Both the position numbers and the translations under genes were made by a program. Below are positions 1-9,769 of a DNA stretch of 64,000 bases, piece after piece (position 1 is the first letter of the stretch; each line of letters begins with the position of its first letter). Origin of the DNA: Deinococcus cellulosilyticus NBRC 106333 = KACC 11606 (lineage in GTDB: Bacteria > Deinococcota > Deinococci > Deinococcales > Deinococcaceae); NCBI RefSeq assembly GCF_007990775.1, contig NZ_BJXB01000009.1, positions 124,001 through 188,000 of the forward strand. The letters run 5' to 3'. The notes under the pieces were generated by a model. That model saw only the letters and a list, made by a program, of their open reading frames with translations. It did not search any database and was not told the DNA's origin.

Positions 1-2964
1 CTGTTGCAGGTGCAGGATCGACTGAGCAAAACCCGGCTGCCCATCTCTGCACGCATGGAAGTGTGTTTGCCGCAAGGCCAGAAGGTCATGCAACATTTCA
101 TGTTCACTTCTGTGGGACGGGGAAAGACCACCACCATTGTGGTGGAAGCCTTCCCACCACAGAACGCCTTTCTGCCAGAACACCTGTTGCAAACCGCACT
201 GAACCATCCCTCACAGGGATTTGCTTTGCTGGACGCCGAAGGGCAACTGTTGTGGGCCGGGGACAGCTTCCGCAAACTGACCGAAGGCACCGACTTTGAT
301 CCCTTTGAAGCAGAGACCTGGGAAAAGCTCACCGGACACCCTGTGATCGCTGTAAAACCTGGAACTTCACAGGAAACAGACCTCACCTTGCGGCAAGGTG
401 AGCAACAAAGGCTGGCCCACCTGACGGTTTGTGCTCTTCAGGAACCTGCAGGTTACCTGCTGCGACTTGAGGACAGCACCGAACAACAACGGGCCCAGAA
501 GCAACTCGAGCAACTGGAAAGCCGCCTGTCTCTTGCCCTCAAAGCAGGTGGGGTGGGCATCTGGGAATGGGACATCCACTCTGACACCCTTTACTGGGAT
601 GACCGGATGCTGGAACTGTACGGCACAAACCAGGAAGAATTTTCCGGGAAACTCGAAGGCTGGGAGAAACTGCTGCATCCAGAAGACGCCTCTGCTGCTG
701 TGGGTTTCACCTACCGGGTGCTGATGGGATCGGTGGAACAGGACATCGAATTGCGGGTGCTGCTCCCAAATGGCCTGATCCGACATTTGCGCTGTTTCGC
801 CGGTCTGGAGCGCAGTGCCAGTGGACAGCCCATCCGGGTGATTGGCACCACCTGGGATGTCACGCGTGAAAAACTTGTGGAATCCGGGTTCAAAGAAGCC
901 CAGGAAATTGCACAGGTTGCCCGCTGGCGCTGGAATGTGGTGGAACAGCAATTCGAGTGGAGCGATGACCTGCGCAGGTTGTGGGGTTACCGCCCGGATG
1001 ACACCCTGCCCACCGATGCGCGAATTTCAGAACTGTTCAGCACGAACAGCTGGCAGGAACTGCAAAAAGCGTCCGCACATGCGATTGAAACCCGTGAAGG
1101 TTTTGCACTCGATGTCGAATACCTGGGCAAAAAGGGCAAGAAAGGCTGGATGCACATCCGGGGTCGGGTGGCCGAAAACCGCGAAGGGCAGGTCACCCAG
1201 CTCTATGGCACCCTGCAGGACATCACCGAAAACAAACTGGCCCGCTCCCAGCTGGAAGCCCTGTCCAGCAAACTGCTGATCGCCACCGAAGCAGGGGGCA
1301 TTGGCATCTGGGAGTGGGACGCAGAAACCATGTGCATGACCCTCGACCGCCGCATGGCAGAACTCTTTGATGTGAAAGCCAGCCATTTTCCGCACCAGCT
1401 GGACATCTATGCCCTGATCGAGCACCATGTGCATCCCGATGATGCTCCCTCTCTGTCTGAAACGTTCCGCAATCTGGCAGACCATCCCAGACTGGGCCAT
1501 GACATCTTCCGGGCAGAGACCCGGGTGGTGGTGCAGGGACAGACCCGCATCCTGCGCCTGCATGCCCGCATCCTGCCCTCCACAAATGGCGAGGTGAGGA
1601 TGCTGGGAACTGCGTGGGACATCACCTCCCAGAAGGCCACTGAAAACCTGATCAGGCATCAGGCCAATTATGATGCCCTTACCGACCTGCCGAACCGCAG
1701 GCTGTTTTACGAGCTTTTGTCACAGGAACTGAAAACGGCTGCCCGAACCTCCAAATCCTGCGCCCTGCTGGTCATTGACCTGGACCGCTTCAAGGAGATC
1801 AACGACACCTACGGCCATCCTGCAGGGGACCAGATGCTGATCGAGGTGGCCAACCGCCTGCGCATGTGCATCCGGGCGTCAGACATCATGGCCCGCCTGT
1901 CCGGAGACGAATTCGTGATCCTGCTCACCCAGCTGGATGAAGCAGCCCCCTCTGCAACCCTGGTGGCCGAGCGCATCCTGGGCATCCTGCGGCATCCTTA
2001 CCGACTGTCCGGGGAACAGGTGATGCTCTCTGCAAGCATCGGCATCACGGTGTTCCCAGACGATGCGGAAGACCCCAACAAGCTGATGGTCAGCGCAGAT
2101 CAGGCCATGTACAGTGCCAAAAGTGAGGGCAAGAACCGGTTCCGTTTCTTCAAGCGATCGATGCAGGACACTGCCTTCGAAAAGAGGCGCATCCACAACG
2201 ACCTGGGCTTTGCCATTCGCAGGAATGAACTGGAAATGTACTACCAGCCCATTGTGGACCTTGTGACCGGTCAGGTGGTCAAGGCCGAAGCCCTGCTGCG
2301 CTGGAAGCACCCCGAAAAAGGGTTTGTCAGTCCAGGCATTTTCATTCCCATCGCAGAAGAAAGCGACCTGATCCATGCCCTGGGTGACTGGGTGTTCAAA
2401 ACCGTCACCCAGCAGGTGCAGAAATGGGATGCAGCAGGCGTCCCTCCTGTTGAAGTCTCTGTGAACATCTCCGCGAAGCAGTTCATGGACCCCAGAACCA
2501 TGGACCGCCTGCTGGGTTACATCTCCACGGCAGGCATCGCACCAAAACGCATCATTGTGGAGATCACAGAGAGTGTCTTTGTCCAGGAGAAGAGCGAAAT
2601 CGTCTGCCAGATCAGGCAGCTTCAGGAAGCAGGCATCCGCATTGCGCTGGACGATTTCGGAACCGGATACTCCAGTCTGAATTACCTGACCCGTTTTGAC
2701 ACCGGGTACATCAAGATTGACCGTTCGTTCATTCAGGGCATCCACCAGACCAGCGAAGCCGCCATTGTGGACGCCATCATTGCGATGAGCCACAAACTCG
2801 GAAAAACAGTCATTGCCGAAGGGGTGGAAACCCTGGAGCAGGCCGAGTGGCTGAAAGACAAACGCTGCGATCTGGTGCAAGGGTATTATTTTGCCCGTCC
2901 TTTGCCAGCAGGTGATTTTGTCGCCTTTGTTGAAAAGTTTGCTGCACTCCCACCGGAAGGGTGA
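1..2964 (+). CDS. PAS-GGDEF-EAL cyclic-di-GMP turnover protein (5' end outside window)
   Basis: The frame is open from the first base, so the gene probably begins upstream; 988 codons are visible. Several PAS/PAC modules occupy about residues 60-545 (repeated GIWEWD motifs and TWDIT/TLQDIT ends). A GGDEF domain follows at about 550-720, with signature SGDEF in place of GGDEF and the upstream DLDRFKEIND. The EAL domain lies at about 735-980 with AEALLRW, DDFGTGYSS and AEGVET. Such proteins make or degrade c-di-GMP in response to signals read by the PAS domains. All main EAL metal-ligand motifs are visible, so phosphodiesterase activity is plausible; Ser at the first GGDEF position often still permits cyclase activity. 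No membrane segment is seen in this part, so it is probably cytoplasmic. It converges on the histidine kinase with a 6-bp gap and no terminator between. Confidence 0.9.
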   Translation: MLQVQDRLSKTRLPISARMEVCLPQGQKVMQHFMFTSVGRGKTTTIVVEAFPPQNAFLPEHLLQTALNHPSQGFALLDAEGQLLWAGDSFRKLTEGTDFDPFEAETWEKLTGHPVIAVKPGTSQETDLTLRQGEQQRLAHLTVCALQEPAGYLLRLEDSTEQQRAQKQLEQLESRLSLALKAGGVGIWEWDIHSDTLYWDDRMLELYGTNQEEFSGKLEGWEKLLHPEDASAAVGFTYRVLMGSVEQDIELRVLLPNGLIRHLRCFAGLERSASGQPIRVIGTTWDVTREKLVESGFKEAQEIAQVARWRWNVVEQQFEWSDDLRRLWGYRPDDTLPTDARISELFSTNSWQELQKASAHAIETREGFALDVEYLGKKGKKGWMHIRGRVAENREGQVTQLYGTLQDITENKLARSQLEALSSKLLIATEAGGIGIWEWDAETMCMTLDRRMAELFDVKASHFPHQLDIYALIEHHVHPDDAPSLSETFRNLADHPRLGHDIFRAETRVVVQGQTRILRLHARILPSTNGEVRMLGTAWDITSQKATENLIRHQANYDALTDLPNRRLFYELLSQELKTAARTSKSCALLVIDLDRFKEINDTYGHPAGDQMLIEVANRLRMCIRASDIMARLSGDEFVILLTQLDEAAPSATLVAERILGILRHPYRLSGEQVMLSASIGITVFPDDAEDPNKLMVSADQAMYSAKSEGKNRFRFFKRSMQDTAFEKRRIHNDLGFAIRRNELEMYYQPIVDLVTGQVVKAEALLRWKHPEKGFVSPGIFIPIAEESDLIHALGDWVFKTVTQQVQKWDAAGVPPVEVSVNISAKQFMDPRTMDRLLGYISTAGIAPKRIIVEITESVFVQEKSEIVCQIRQLQEAGIRIALDDFGTGYSSLNYLTRFDTGYIKIDRSFIQGIHQTSEAAIVDAIIAMSHKLGKTVIAEGVETLEQAEWLKDKRCDLVQGYYFARPLPAGDFVAFVEKFAALPPEG

Positions 2965-2970
2965 AGCAGG

Positions 2971-5568
2971 TCAACCCTCATCGGTGAAGCGAATGGGCAA
3001 TCTGACCACGGCAGTGGTGCCCACCCCCATTTCACTTTCCAGGTGGATCTCTCCTCCGTGCCCCTCCACAATCCATTTGGCAATGGGGAGACCCAGTCCT
3101 GTCCCTCCTGGGTCTTCGCTGCGGTGGCGGGAGCGGTCTGCACGGTAAAAGCGTTCAAACACCCGGGGCAGGTCTTCTGGACCAATGCCAATTCCTGTGT
3201 CCGACACCCTGAGCTCTGCCAGTTCTCCGAGTTTGCGGAATTCCAGATTCACAGCTCCCCCTCTGGGCGTGTACTTGAGGGCATTCTCCACCAGGATCAG
3301 CACCAGCTGTCTCAGGCGGTCCGGGTCACCCAGCATCTCGACTTCATCCACCTGCAAGAGCTGCATGGTGTGGTTGGGCGAAACCCGTTCCAGATCACGC
3401 CACACATCCAGCACCACCTGATCCAGGTGGATGGTGTCCATGCGCAGGGTGGCCCCGGCATCCCCTCTGGCAAGCTGCAGCATGTCATTGACCAGACGGC
3501 CCAGACGGGTGGCTTCCCGCTGCACATCTGAGAGGATTTCTTTCTTCTCGTCTTCTGGGATGTGTGGGAAGCGCACAAAAAGGTCCAGGTTGCCCTGAAT
3601 GCTGGTCAGGGGGGTTCTGAGTTCATGGGCCGCATCTGCAACAAAACGCTTCTGGGCTTCACTGAGTTCACGAAGCTTCTGTTCGCTCTGCATGAGGGCA
3701 TCCTCTGCCAGCTTGCGGTCATGGATGTCGATGCAGGCCCCAATGAACCCCCTGAACTGCCCATCTGGTGAAAATCTGGGGGTTCCACGGTCCACCACCC
3801 AGCGGTACTGTCCATCATGGCGCAGCATGCGGTATTCACTTTCGAAAGGTTGCTGCAGGCGTTCCGGGTCCATGAAATTGCCCAGGAGACGTGCCCGATC
3901 TTCTGGATGCATCAGGTCCATCCACCCCGTGCCAAGGTCCTGCTCAGGAGGTCTGCCGGTAAATTCCGTCCAGCTCTGGTTGTGAAACACTGCATTGCCT
4001 TGCGGGTCGGCCATCCAGATCATCACTGGAGCCCGGTCTGCCACCAGCTGGAAGCGCCTTTCACTTTCCAGAATGGCCTGCTGGGCCTCTTTCCAGTCGG
4101 TGATGTCGATTGCGCCCCCCAGAAATTGAAGGGGTGTTCCCTGATCATCCCGCACAAAAACCGTTTCTCTGGTGTACAGCCAGCGCCAGGAGCCGTTTTT
4201 GTGCCGCATGCGGTATTCTCTGGGGAGGGTCTCCCCTGCTTCGAGGGCAAAAAGCCGCTGGTAGTGCTGCAAGGTGGCAGGGAGTTCATCCGGGTGAATC
4301 ATGCTGGAGGCGGAGGTCTGGTCCAGTGCATCCATTTCGACTGGTGTGTATCCCAGAATGTTTTTCAGTTCACTGTTGAAATAAATGTTTTTGCGCTGCC
4401 GCACATCATAAACATAGATCAGGGTGGGAACGGTGTCAGCAATCCGTTGCAGAAAGTGCTGGCTCTCCCGCAGGGCCATCTCTGAATTCTTGCGGGCAGT
4501 GATGTCCTGAATGATCGAGCCCACGCCGAGGGTGCGGCCATCTCTGCTTTTCACCGGGAAGTAATTCAGCTGCCAGTGGTGACCTTTTCGGAAGCCAGGA
4601 AGGTCCTGATCGGTGAGTTCCACATCCAGGAGGGGCTCTCCGGTGGTGAGCACCTGCTGGAGCATCCTTTCAACCTTTTCGAAGGCCCCTGGGAACATTT
4701 CATTCATGGTGCGGTTCTGGTGCTCTTCGCTGGGCTGCTGGTTGTATTCTGCGGCCTTGCGGTTGACCAGTTCGATTTTCAGTTCGGTGTTCCTGAGCCC
4801 GATGCCCACCGGGGCATTGTCCAGAATGGCCTGCAATCGGGCAATGGTTTCTTCCTGCACTTGCTGCAGCTCATGTTGCTGCTTTCTGAGTTGCATGCGC
4901 TCCAGGGCATCTGCCAGCAACAGGCTGCAGGACTGCAGGATCACCTGCTCAAGCTCTGTCCAGCCCACCTCACCTGCCCTGACAAAGCCAACCGTGAATG
5001 CCTGAAAAGGCAGCGGGCACCACAGCACAGAGACGCCCGCTGCCTTTTGCAGCATCAAGCTGTCGGGTGCGTGTCTGGCAGAGAGGTGCTCTGGAACGTT
5101 TCCAGCAACTCGTTCTTCTCCGGTGTTTGACACCAGAATGCAGCCAACCAGATGGGGCAACTTCTGACGAATCTGCTGCAGCATCTGTTGCGGGGTTTCT
5201 GCTGATGCCAGTGCAGCATGCAGCGCCTGCAGCCGATCACCTTCTGGCACCTCTGGTCTGAAGATCCCCAACCAGCCTGTCTCTCCTGCTGAAGTGTGAC
5301 ATGGGAACAATGACAGCGTTCCAAAAAGACTGCCCAGATGAACCTGCACCTGTACAGGGTTCGTTGGTTCCCAGGTCAGAAGCGCCTGCTCCGGGAAAAG
5401 CTCACCCAGTTGCAAAACATCTGGCCCAAAACAATCCCTGAAGGCAGCGTTGACGCTCTGCAAAAGGTGACTGGTGGTGCTGATCCATGCAGGATCAGAG
5501 AGCACCTGAATCAGGTCCTCTGCGGGGAGGGCATGCAGGTGTTGCGTTGTTGAATTCTGTGAATTCAA
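2971..5568 (-). CDS. Multi-PAS sensor histidine kinase
   Basis: This encodes about 865 residues starting at TTG 5568, preceded by AGGAG at 5 bases. A longer frame runs to 5862 but would overlap the next gene. A GAF-like N-terminal region is followed by several PAS/PAC domains (about 250-620, with DITDW and DIHDRK ends). The HisKA dimerisation helix carries the phospho-acceptor His in DAAHELRTPLTS (about residue 647). A HATPase domain follows with ENALKY, DTGIGIG and GTGLGLPIAKW. No transmembrane segments are seen, so it is probably a soluble sensor. No response regulator is adjacent, so the partner is unknown. Family-level confidence is high. Confidence 0.9.
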   Translation of the reverse strand: MNSQNSTTQHLHALPAEDLIQVLSDPAWISTTSHLLQSVNAAFRDCFGPDVLQLGELFPEQALLTWEPTNPVQVQVHLGSLFGTLSLFPCHTSAGETGWLGIFRPEVPEGDRLQALHAALASAETPQQMLQQIRQKLPHLVGCILVSNTGEERVAGNVPEHLSARHAPDSLMLQKAAGVSVLWCPLPFQAFTVGFVRAGEVGWTELEQVILQSCSLLLADALERMQLRKQQHELQQVQEETIARLQAILDNAPVGIGLRNTELKIELVNRKAAEYNQQPSEEHQNRTMNEMFPGAFEKVERMLQQVLTTGEPLLDVELTDQDLPGFRKGHHWQLNYFPVKSRDGRTLGVGSIIQDITARKNSEMALRESQHFLQRIADTVPTLIYVYDVRQRKNIYFNSELKNILGYTPVEMDALDQTSASSMIHPDELPATLQHYQRLFALEAGETLPREYRMRHKNGSWRWLYTRETVFVRDDQGTPLQFLGGAIDITDWKEAQQAILESERRFQLVADRAPVMIWMADPQGNAVFHNQSWTEFTGRPPEQDLGTGWMDLMHPEDRARLLGNFMDPERLQQPFESEYRMLRHDGQYRWVVDRGTPRFSPDGQFRGFIGACIDIHDRKLAEDALMQSEQKLRELSEAQKRFVADAAHELRTPLTSIQGNLDLFVRFPHIPEDEKKEILSDVQREATRLGRLVNDMLQLARGDAGATLRMDTIHLDQVVLDVWRDLERVSPNHTMQLLQVDEVEMLGDPDRLRQLVLILVENALKYTPRGGAVNLEFRKLGELAELRVSDTGIGIGPEDLPRVFERFYRADRSRHRSEDPGGTGLGLPIAKWIVEGHGGEIHLESEMGVGTTAVVRLPIRFTDEG

Positions 5569-5650
5569 GCCATCTCCTCTGAAGTCCCTCAGGTGCGGAC
5601 AGGGAATGACCTGATTGTACTCTTTCCTGCCCAGGAATGCCGTCCATGCG

Positions 5651-5677
5651 AAAACAGGGACCCTCATGGGGTCCCTG
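5651..5677 (-). terminator. Rho-independent terminator of the sugar-binding protein gene
   Basis: Arms CAGGGACCC and GGGTCCCTG form a stem with a 5-base loop. On the minus strand it is followed by TTTT. It lies just after the stop codon at 5694. Confidence 0.75.
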
Positions 5678-5693
5678 CAGGTTGAAGCTCCGA

Positions 5694-6923
5694 TCAACGG
5701 TTCAGACGACGGGTCACCAGGGTCTGGGCCTCTTCCAGAGCGGCCTTGATGGTCACACCATTGTTCAGCACCTTGTCGAGGGCCGCAGCGAACGCATCGT
5801 TGGCAACAGACTCCAGACGGTTGGACTCGATGCCCTTCACATTGTTGGCGGCGCGAACCCACATGGGTCGGGCCACCTGTCCACCGAGGAAGTCCACAGG
5901 CTGACGGAACAGCGCATCGTTCTGGGCAGACTTCAGGGAGGGGAGGGAGCTGTTCACCCGGAAGGAGTTCAGCTGCACTTCACGGTTGAGGGAGAAGAAT
6001 TTCAGGAATTCCCAGGCCAGTTCTTTGTTTTTGCTCTGCTTGGGGATGGCCATGAAGCTTCCACCCCAGGTGGCGTAGCTTTTCTCGGGAAGGTCCACAG
6101 CACGCCATTTGCCTGCCGTGTCGGGAATCAGGCCACGCATAGTGCCCTCAAACCAGGCCCCGAAAGGCTGGGTGGCAATGCGTCCTTTGTTCAGGCCATC
6201 GGTCCACTCAGGACTCCACTCGGCGATGTTGGCGTCCAGTTTGGCGTCACGCACCTGCTTGGCCAGGGTGATGGCCTGCACGAAACGGGGGCTGGTCAGG
6301 ACAGGGTTGCCTTTTGAGTCAAAGAAGAGGCTTTCCCCATTGGTGACTTTTGCACGGATGTAGGCCTGGGCCACAAAGCCAGCGTTGTGGAGCAGGTAGG
6401 CACCAGTCTTCTCTTTGATTTTCTTTCCTGCCTGGATGTAACTGTCCCAGCTCTTGGTCAGCTGTGAGGTGGTGACGCCTGCCTTCTTGAGGATGTCGTC
6501 ACGGTAGAAAAGGGTACCAGGTGCAATGTCTGCAGGGAACACGTACATGCCGCCGTCAGGGTTGGTGGCCTGCGCCCATGCGTAAGCAGTGACCTGTTTC
6601 TGGTACTGTTTGCCGTTGTAAGGGGCTTTCAGCAGGTCTTCGAGACCGCCAGACTCACCGAATTTTGCCACAAATCCCACTTCCACACAGGTGACATCTC
6701 CTGCACCAGAGCCGGTGGCAAGTGCAGTGGTCAGGGCGTTGTGGTGGTCACCATAGGCCAGGGTGTTGACTTTGATGTCCACGTCGGGGTGGAGCTTTTT
6801 CCACATGGGAATGGCGGCTTCCACCGAGACATTCATGTTGGAGAAGCAACTGACGGTGAGGGTGGCTGCCTGGGCGGTGCCGTAGGCAGAGAGGGCAACA
6901 ATCAGACCAAGAACGCGTTTCAT
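5694..6923 (-). CDS. ABC transporter sugar-binding protein (CUT1 type)
   Basis: This encodes 409 residues. ATG 6923 is chosen because AGGAGG lies upstream and it gives a clean Sec signal peptide (MKRVLGLIVALSAYGTAQA). The mature part has the fold signatures of family 1 extracellular solute-binding proteins, including GDVTCVEVGF, TLFYRDDILKKAGV, TWGGSFMAIPKQSKN and ELAWEFLKF. It should capture a sugar or oligosaccharide outside the membrane and deliver it to two permeases, probably those at 7749-9544, which lie upstream in the same orientation. It is separated from them by a terminator and about 800 bases, so it has its own promoter with a LacI-type AAACGTTT site. The substrate cannot be told from sequence. 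Confidence 0.88.
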   Translation of the reverse strand: MKRVLGLIVALSAYGTAQAATLTVSCFSNMNVSVEAAIPMWKKLHPDVDIKVNTLAYGDHHNALTTALATGSGAGDVTCVEVGFVAKFGESGGLEDLLKAPYNGKQYQKQVTAYAWAQATNPDGGMYVFPADIAPGTLFYRDDILKKAGVTTSQLTKSWDSYIQAGKKIKEKTGAYLLHNAGFVAQAYIRAKVTNGESLFFDSKGNPVLTSPRFVQAITLAKQVRDAKLDANIAEWSPEWTDGLNKGRIATQPFGAWFEGTMRGLIPDTAGKWRAVDLPEKSYATWGGSFMAIPKQSKNKELAWEFLKFFSLNREVQLNSFRVNSSLPSLKSAQNDALFRQPVDFLGGQVARPMWVRAANNVKGIESNRLESVANDAFAAALDKVLNNGVTIKAALEEAQTLVTRRLNR

Positions 6924-7114
6924 CTTAACTTTCCTCCTCAGAGAGAACAGGGCGTATGGAAGCACATCTCTGGCTTTCAAAAGAATCCTGAAAGCAGAAA
7001 CATGTCGTGCAGGCACGGGTGAAGGCGTCCATGCCTGCACGGCTGGAACAGAAGTGACCTTTGACAGCAACACCCGTGAAGGGCTGCGGTCTGTGGATCA
7101 CAGCGAAGAGAATT

Positions 7115-7128
7115 GAAAACGTTTGCTC
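7115..7128. promoter_or_regulatory. LacI-type operator at the sugar-binding protein promoter
   Basis: The palindromic core AAACGTTT with its central CG is typical of LacI-family operators. It lies just downstream of the minus-strand -10 candidate TAGAAT (7135-7140) that would drive the gene starting at 6923. The -35 is poor. Confidence 0.5.
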
Positions 7129-7561
7129 AAGAGGATTCTACTGGATGTCCTGCAAAATCCGCATATCAAAATGAAGCGAAAATTCCTGAGCGAACGTGTT
7201 GATTCGTAACAGCCTGTAACAATTCATGTGCTCAGAAGCAGAGTGGAAAATTCCGACATGAAAAACAACGCCCAGGAAGTGCTTTTTCATATGACAGCCT
7301 CAGGACGGCTTGCTGGACCAGGATGCATGATGAAACAAAACTTTCAAAAAGGCGGGTTTCTGATGAAACTCCTTTTGGATTTCAGGGCAGATTCCTGAAA
7401 CCCAGTGCGTGGCAGGGGTCCCTGATATGACCCGATGAGCACTTGAAAGGGCTAAAACGGCAGCAAGGAGAAAGGTTTTCTGAGATTCAGCCCTAAGAAT
7501 TGGGGCCGATTTCCAGCACAATCATCCTGGGTGCGCGGAAATCTGGGTTCAACACATTGGT

Positions 7562-7572
7562 CAAACGTTTTC
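7562..7572. promoter_or_regulatory. Second AAACGTTT operator-like site
   Basis: The minus strand reads GAAAACGTTTG, identical over 11 bases to the site at 7115 but inverted. The centre-to-centre distance of about 446 bases would suit looping or a second promoter (inference). Confidence 0.4.
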
Positions 7573-7704
7573 CCAGAAAAAGACCGGGCCATGAAGAGGC
7601 CCCATCTCCTGTTTTTTGATCCTGACTGTCAGATCTCTCCTGGCTTGCAAGGTTCTGCCACCTTTCAAGGCTCTGCCCTTCCTGCAACTTGAGCAGCACC
7701 TGAG

Positions 7705-7730
7705 AAAAAAAGGCCTCCCAGAGGGAGGCC
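7705..7730 (-). terminator. Terminator after the permease pair
   Basis: GGCCTCCC-aga-GGGAGGCC is followed on the minus strand by seven T residues. It closes the permease operon before the binding-protein gene. Confidence 0.9.
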
Positions 7731-7748
7731 ATCAAACAACACAAGACC

Positions 7749-8633
7749 TTAGCCTTTGACCCCACTGCCAATGGCGGCCCCTTCCACAAAGTACTTCTGG
7801 AAGGCGAAGAAAATGATGATCACCGGGAGCATCACCAGAATGCTGGCGGCCATCAGGTACTGCCACTGCACTTCCGAAGCAGTGCGAAAGAACTGCAGGC
7901 CGACCTGCAGGGTGTAGAGTTTGTCGCTGTTCAGGTACAGCAGAGGACCCACATAGGAATCCCAGGTGCCCTCAAAGGTGAAGATGGCGACGGTGGCCAG
8001 GGCAGGTTTGGAAAGGGGAACCATCACCTTCCACCAGATCCACAGGTCGTTGGCTCCGTCCACCCGTGCAGCTTCAGAGAGTTCGTTGGGGATGCCCAGG
8101 TAGAACTGCCTGAGCAGGAAGGTGAAGAAGGCCCCTGCAAAGTAGCTTGGCACAATCAGGGGGAGGTAGCTGCCCACCCATCCCAGTTTGGAAAACAGGA
8201 TGTACTGGGGAATCATGGTCACCATGCCGGGAATCATCATGGTGGAGAGCAGGATGGTGAAGAGGATGTTTCTACCTGGGAAACGCAGTTTGGCAAACCC
8301 ATACGCAGCCAGAGAGCAGGACAGCAACGTTCCCACAATCACTGCAGCCGTATAAAGGGTGGTGTTGATGGTGTACCGGGTGAAGGGCGCAAGGGTCCAG
8401 GCCTGCACGAAGTTTTCCCACTTGATGGGGCTCGGAATCCAGATGGGAGGATTGGCATACACCTGCACATCTGGCTTCAGGGCGGTGGAAAGCATCCAGA
8501 GCGCGGGGAACAGGATTAAAGCACTGATGATCACCAGCAGCACGAATGCCATAAACTTGCCCACCCGGTCAATGAATCGGGAGCCTGTGCCTCCTCTTCT
8601 GGTGGTGGCGATGGGGAGATTGTCGGTGGTCAT
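7749..8633 (-). CDS. ABC sugar transporter permease, MalG-like
   Basis: This encodes 294 residues with about six hydrophobic helices. The EAA loop EAARVDGANDLWIWWKV, which docks the ATPase, is visible near residue 190. It is the MalG-type partner of a CUT1 carbohydrate importer and acts in the cytoplasmic membrane. Its start overlaps the stop of the preceding permease as ATGA (8630-8633), so the two are translationally coupled. No ATP-binding subunit is encoded nearby, so a shared MsmX/UgpC-type ATPase elsewhere is implied. Confidence 0.92.
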   Translation of the reverse strand: MTTDNLPIATTRRGGTGSRFIDRVGKFMAFVLLVIISALILFPALWMLSTALKPDVQVYANPPIWIPSPIKWENFVQAWTLAPFTRYTINTTLYTAAVIVGTLLSCSLAAYGFAKLRFPGRNILFTILLSTMMIPGMVTMIPQYILFSKLGWVGSYLPLIVPSYFAGAFFTFLLRQFYLGIPNELSEAARVDGANDLWIWWKVMVPLSKPALATVAIFTFEGTWDSYVGPLLYLNSDKLYTLQVGLQFFRTASEVQWQYLMAASILVMLPVIIIFFAFQKYFVEGAAIGSGVKG

Positions 8634-9544
8634 TCTTTGGCCTCACCTTCGTAGTACACCCAGCGTCTGGAGAAGTGGTTCTGGACCAGCGTGATTGCCA
8701 GGGTGATGAACAGCAGAATCCAGGCCATGGCAGAGGCATAACCCATCTTGTAGTCTCCGAAGGCGGTCTGCCACATGTAGAGCCCGTAGAAGAGGGTGGA
8801 GTAGGACGGTCCACCTTTTCCTCCTTCCGACATGATCAGGGCCGCTTCCCAGAATTGCAGGGCGGCACTGATCCCGGTGATGAGTTTGAAGTAGATGGTG
8901 GGGCTCATCATGGGCACCGTGATCTTGAAGAACTGCTGCATCGGGCTTGCACCGTCCAGGTTGGCCGCTTCGTACAGTTCCTTGGGAATGCCCTGCAGAC
9001 CTGCCAGGTAGATGATGTATCCCCCTGCTGCGCCCCACATGCTCATGATGATGAGGGCAGGTTTGGCCCAGGAGGGATCTCCGAACCAGAAGGGAGGGTA
9101 CTTGATGCCAATGGACCTCAGGAAGGTGTTGATGGGGCCAAAGTCAGGGTTGAAGACCCAGAGCCAGAGCAGAAGCACTGCAACCCCGGTCAGCACCTTG
9201 GGCAGAAAGAAGATGGTGCGAAACACCCGCTGTCCAGGGATTTTCTGGTTCAGGAGCACCGCAATGGTCAGGCCCACTGCAATGCTGAGGGGCACCGCAA
9301 AGACCGCGTAGAAGGCCGTGTTTCCGAGGGAAATCCAGAAGAACTGGTCATCGAAAAAGAGCCTCCTGTAGTTGTCGATGCCGACCCAGCGCATCTGGCT
9401 GGTGATGTCGTAGTTGGTGAAACTGGCAAACAGGGAAAACAGCATGGGTCCTGCGGTGAAAATCAGGAATCCGAGCAGCCAGGGCATGATGAACAGGTAG
9501 CCTGTCAGGGCCTCCTGCCTTCTGAGTCTGGACATCTTAGCCAT
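8630..9544 (-). CDS. ABC sugar transporter permease, MalF-like
   Basis: This encodes 304 residues from ATG 9544, with GGAGG 7 bases upstream; a longer frame to 9631 has no such site. It has about six membrane helices beginning at LTGYLFIMPWLLGFLIF and the EAA loop EAANLDGASPMQQFFKI. It is the first gene of the operon and is coupled to the MalG-like gene by an ATGA overlap. Its promoter lies in the divergent region shared with the ROK kinase, which contains a palindrome also found at the promoter of the distant binding-protein gene at 15957. That suggests a functional link between the two. Confidence 0.92.
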   Translation of the reverse strand: MAKMSRLRRQEALTGYLFIMPWLLGFLIFTAGPMLFSLFASFTNYDITSQMRWVGIDNYRRLFFDDQFFWISLGNTAFYAVFAVPLSIAVGLTIAVLLNQKIPGQRVFRTIFFLPKVLTGVAVLLLWLWVFNPDFGPINTFLRSIGIKYPPFWFGDPSWAKPALIIMSMWGAAGGYIIYLAGLQGIPKELYEAANLDGASPMQQFFKITVPMMSPTIYFKLITGISAALQFWEAALIMSEGGKGGPSYSTLFYGLYMWQTAFGDYKMGYASAMAWILLFITLAITLVQNHFSRRWVYYEGEAKE

Positions 9545-9659
9545 GTGTGCCTCCGGGTGTGCGTGTGCCGTGCATGGTTGCGGCCTCCTTCTGGGCAATC
9601 CTGATGGGGCACTGGGGTGGACTGGGTCCACCGGCCTTCATCGATCCTCGCTTTATTTA

Positions 9660-9674
9660 CTTAAATATATTAAA
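9660..9674. promoter_or_regulatory. AT-rich operator in the permease/ROK divergent region
   Basis: CTTAAATATATTAAA matches 12 of 15 positions of the perfect inverted repeat at 17279-17293. It sits between the divergent permease and ROK operons and probably binds the same regulator (inference). Confidence 0.55.
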
Positions 9675-9769
9675 AAATTCCGGATTTTGGTATATGCTGT
9701 TTTTACAAGACCTTCCCTCACCCCCCGGCAACCCTCTCCCTCCTCGCTGCCAAAGGAGAAATCCCTCTG

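Larger units (their letters stand above)
6924..7704. other. Non-coding stretch upstream of the sugar-binding protein gene
   Basis: About 780 bases without a convincing gene. The open frames here lack ribosome-binding sites and recognisable protein features. It holds two copies of GAAAACGTTTG in opposite orientation and a -10-like TAGAAT on the minus strand at 7135-7140. Nothing else was recognised. Confidence 0.5.

Noticed and set aside
1027..1659. Long minus-strand open frames opposite the PAS-GGDEF-EAL gene
   Set aside because: They follow the codon bias of the opposite strand, lack ribosome-binding sites and show no family motif.
5569..5862. N-terminal extension of the PAS kinase to 5862
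   Set aside because: It would overlap the binding-protein gene and its terminator. TTG 5568 has a well-placed AGGAG.
7300..7789. Two overlapping minus-strand frames after the permease genes
   Set aside because: No Shine-Dalgarno sequence and no recognisable sequence. One runs into the permease stop and through its terminator.
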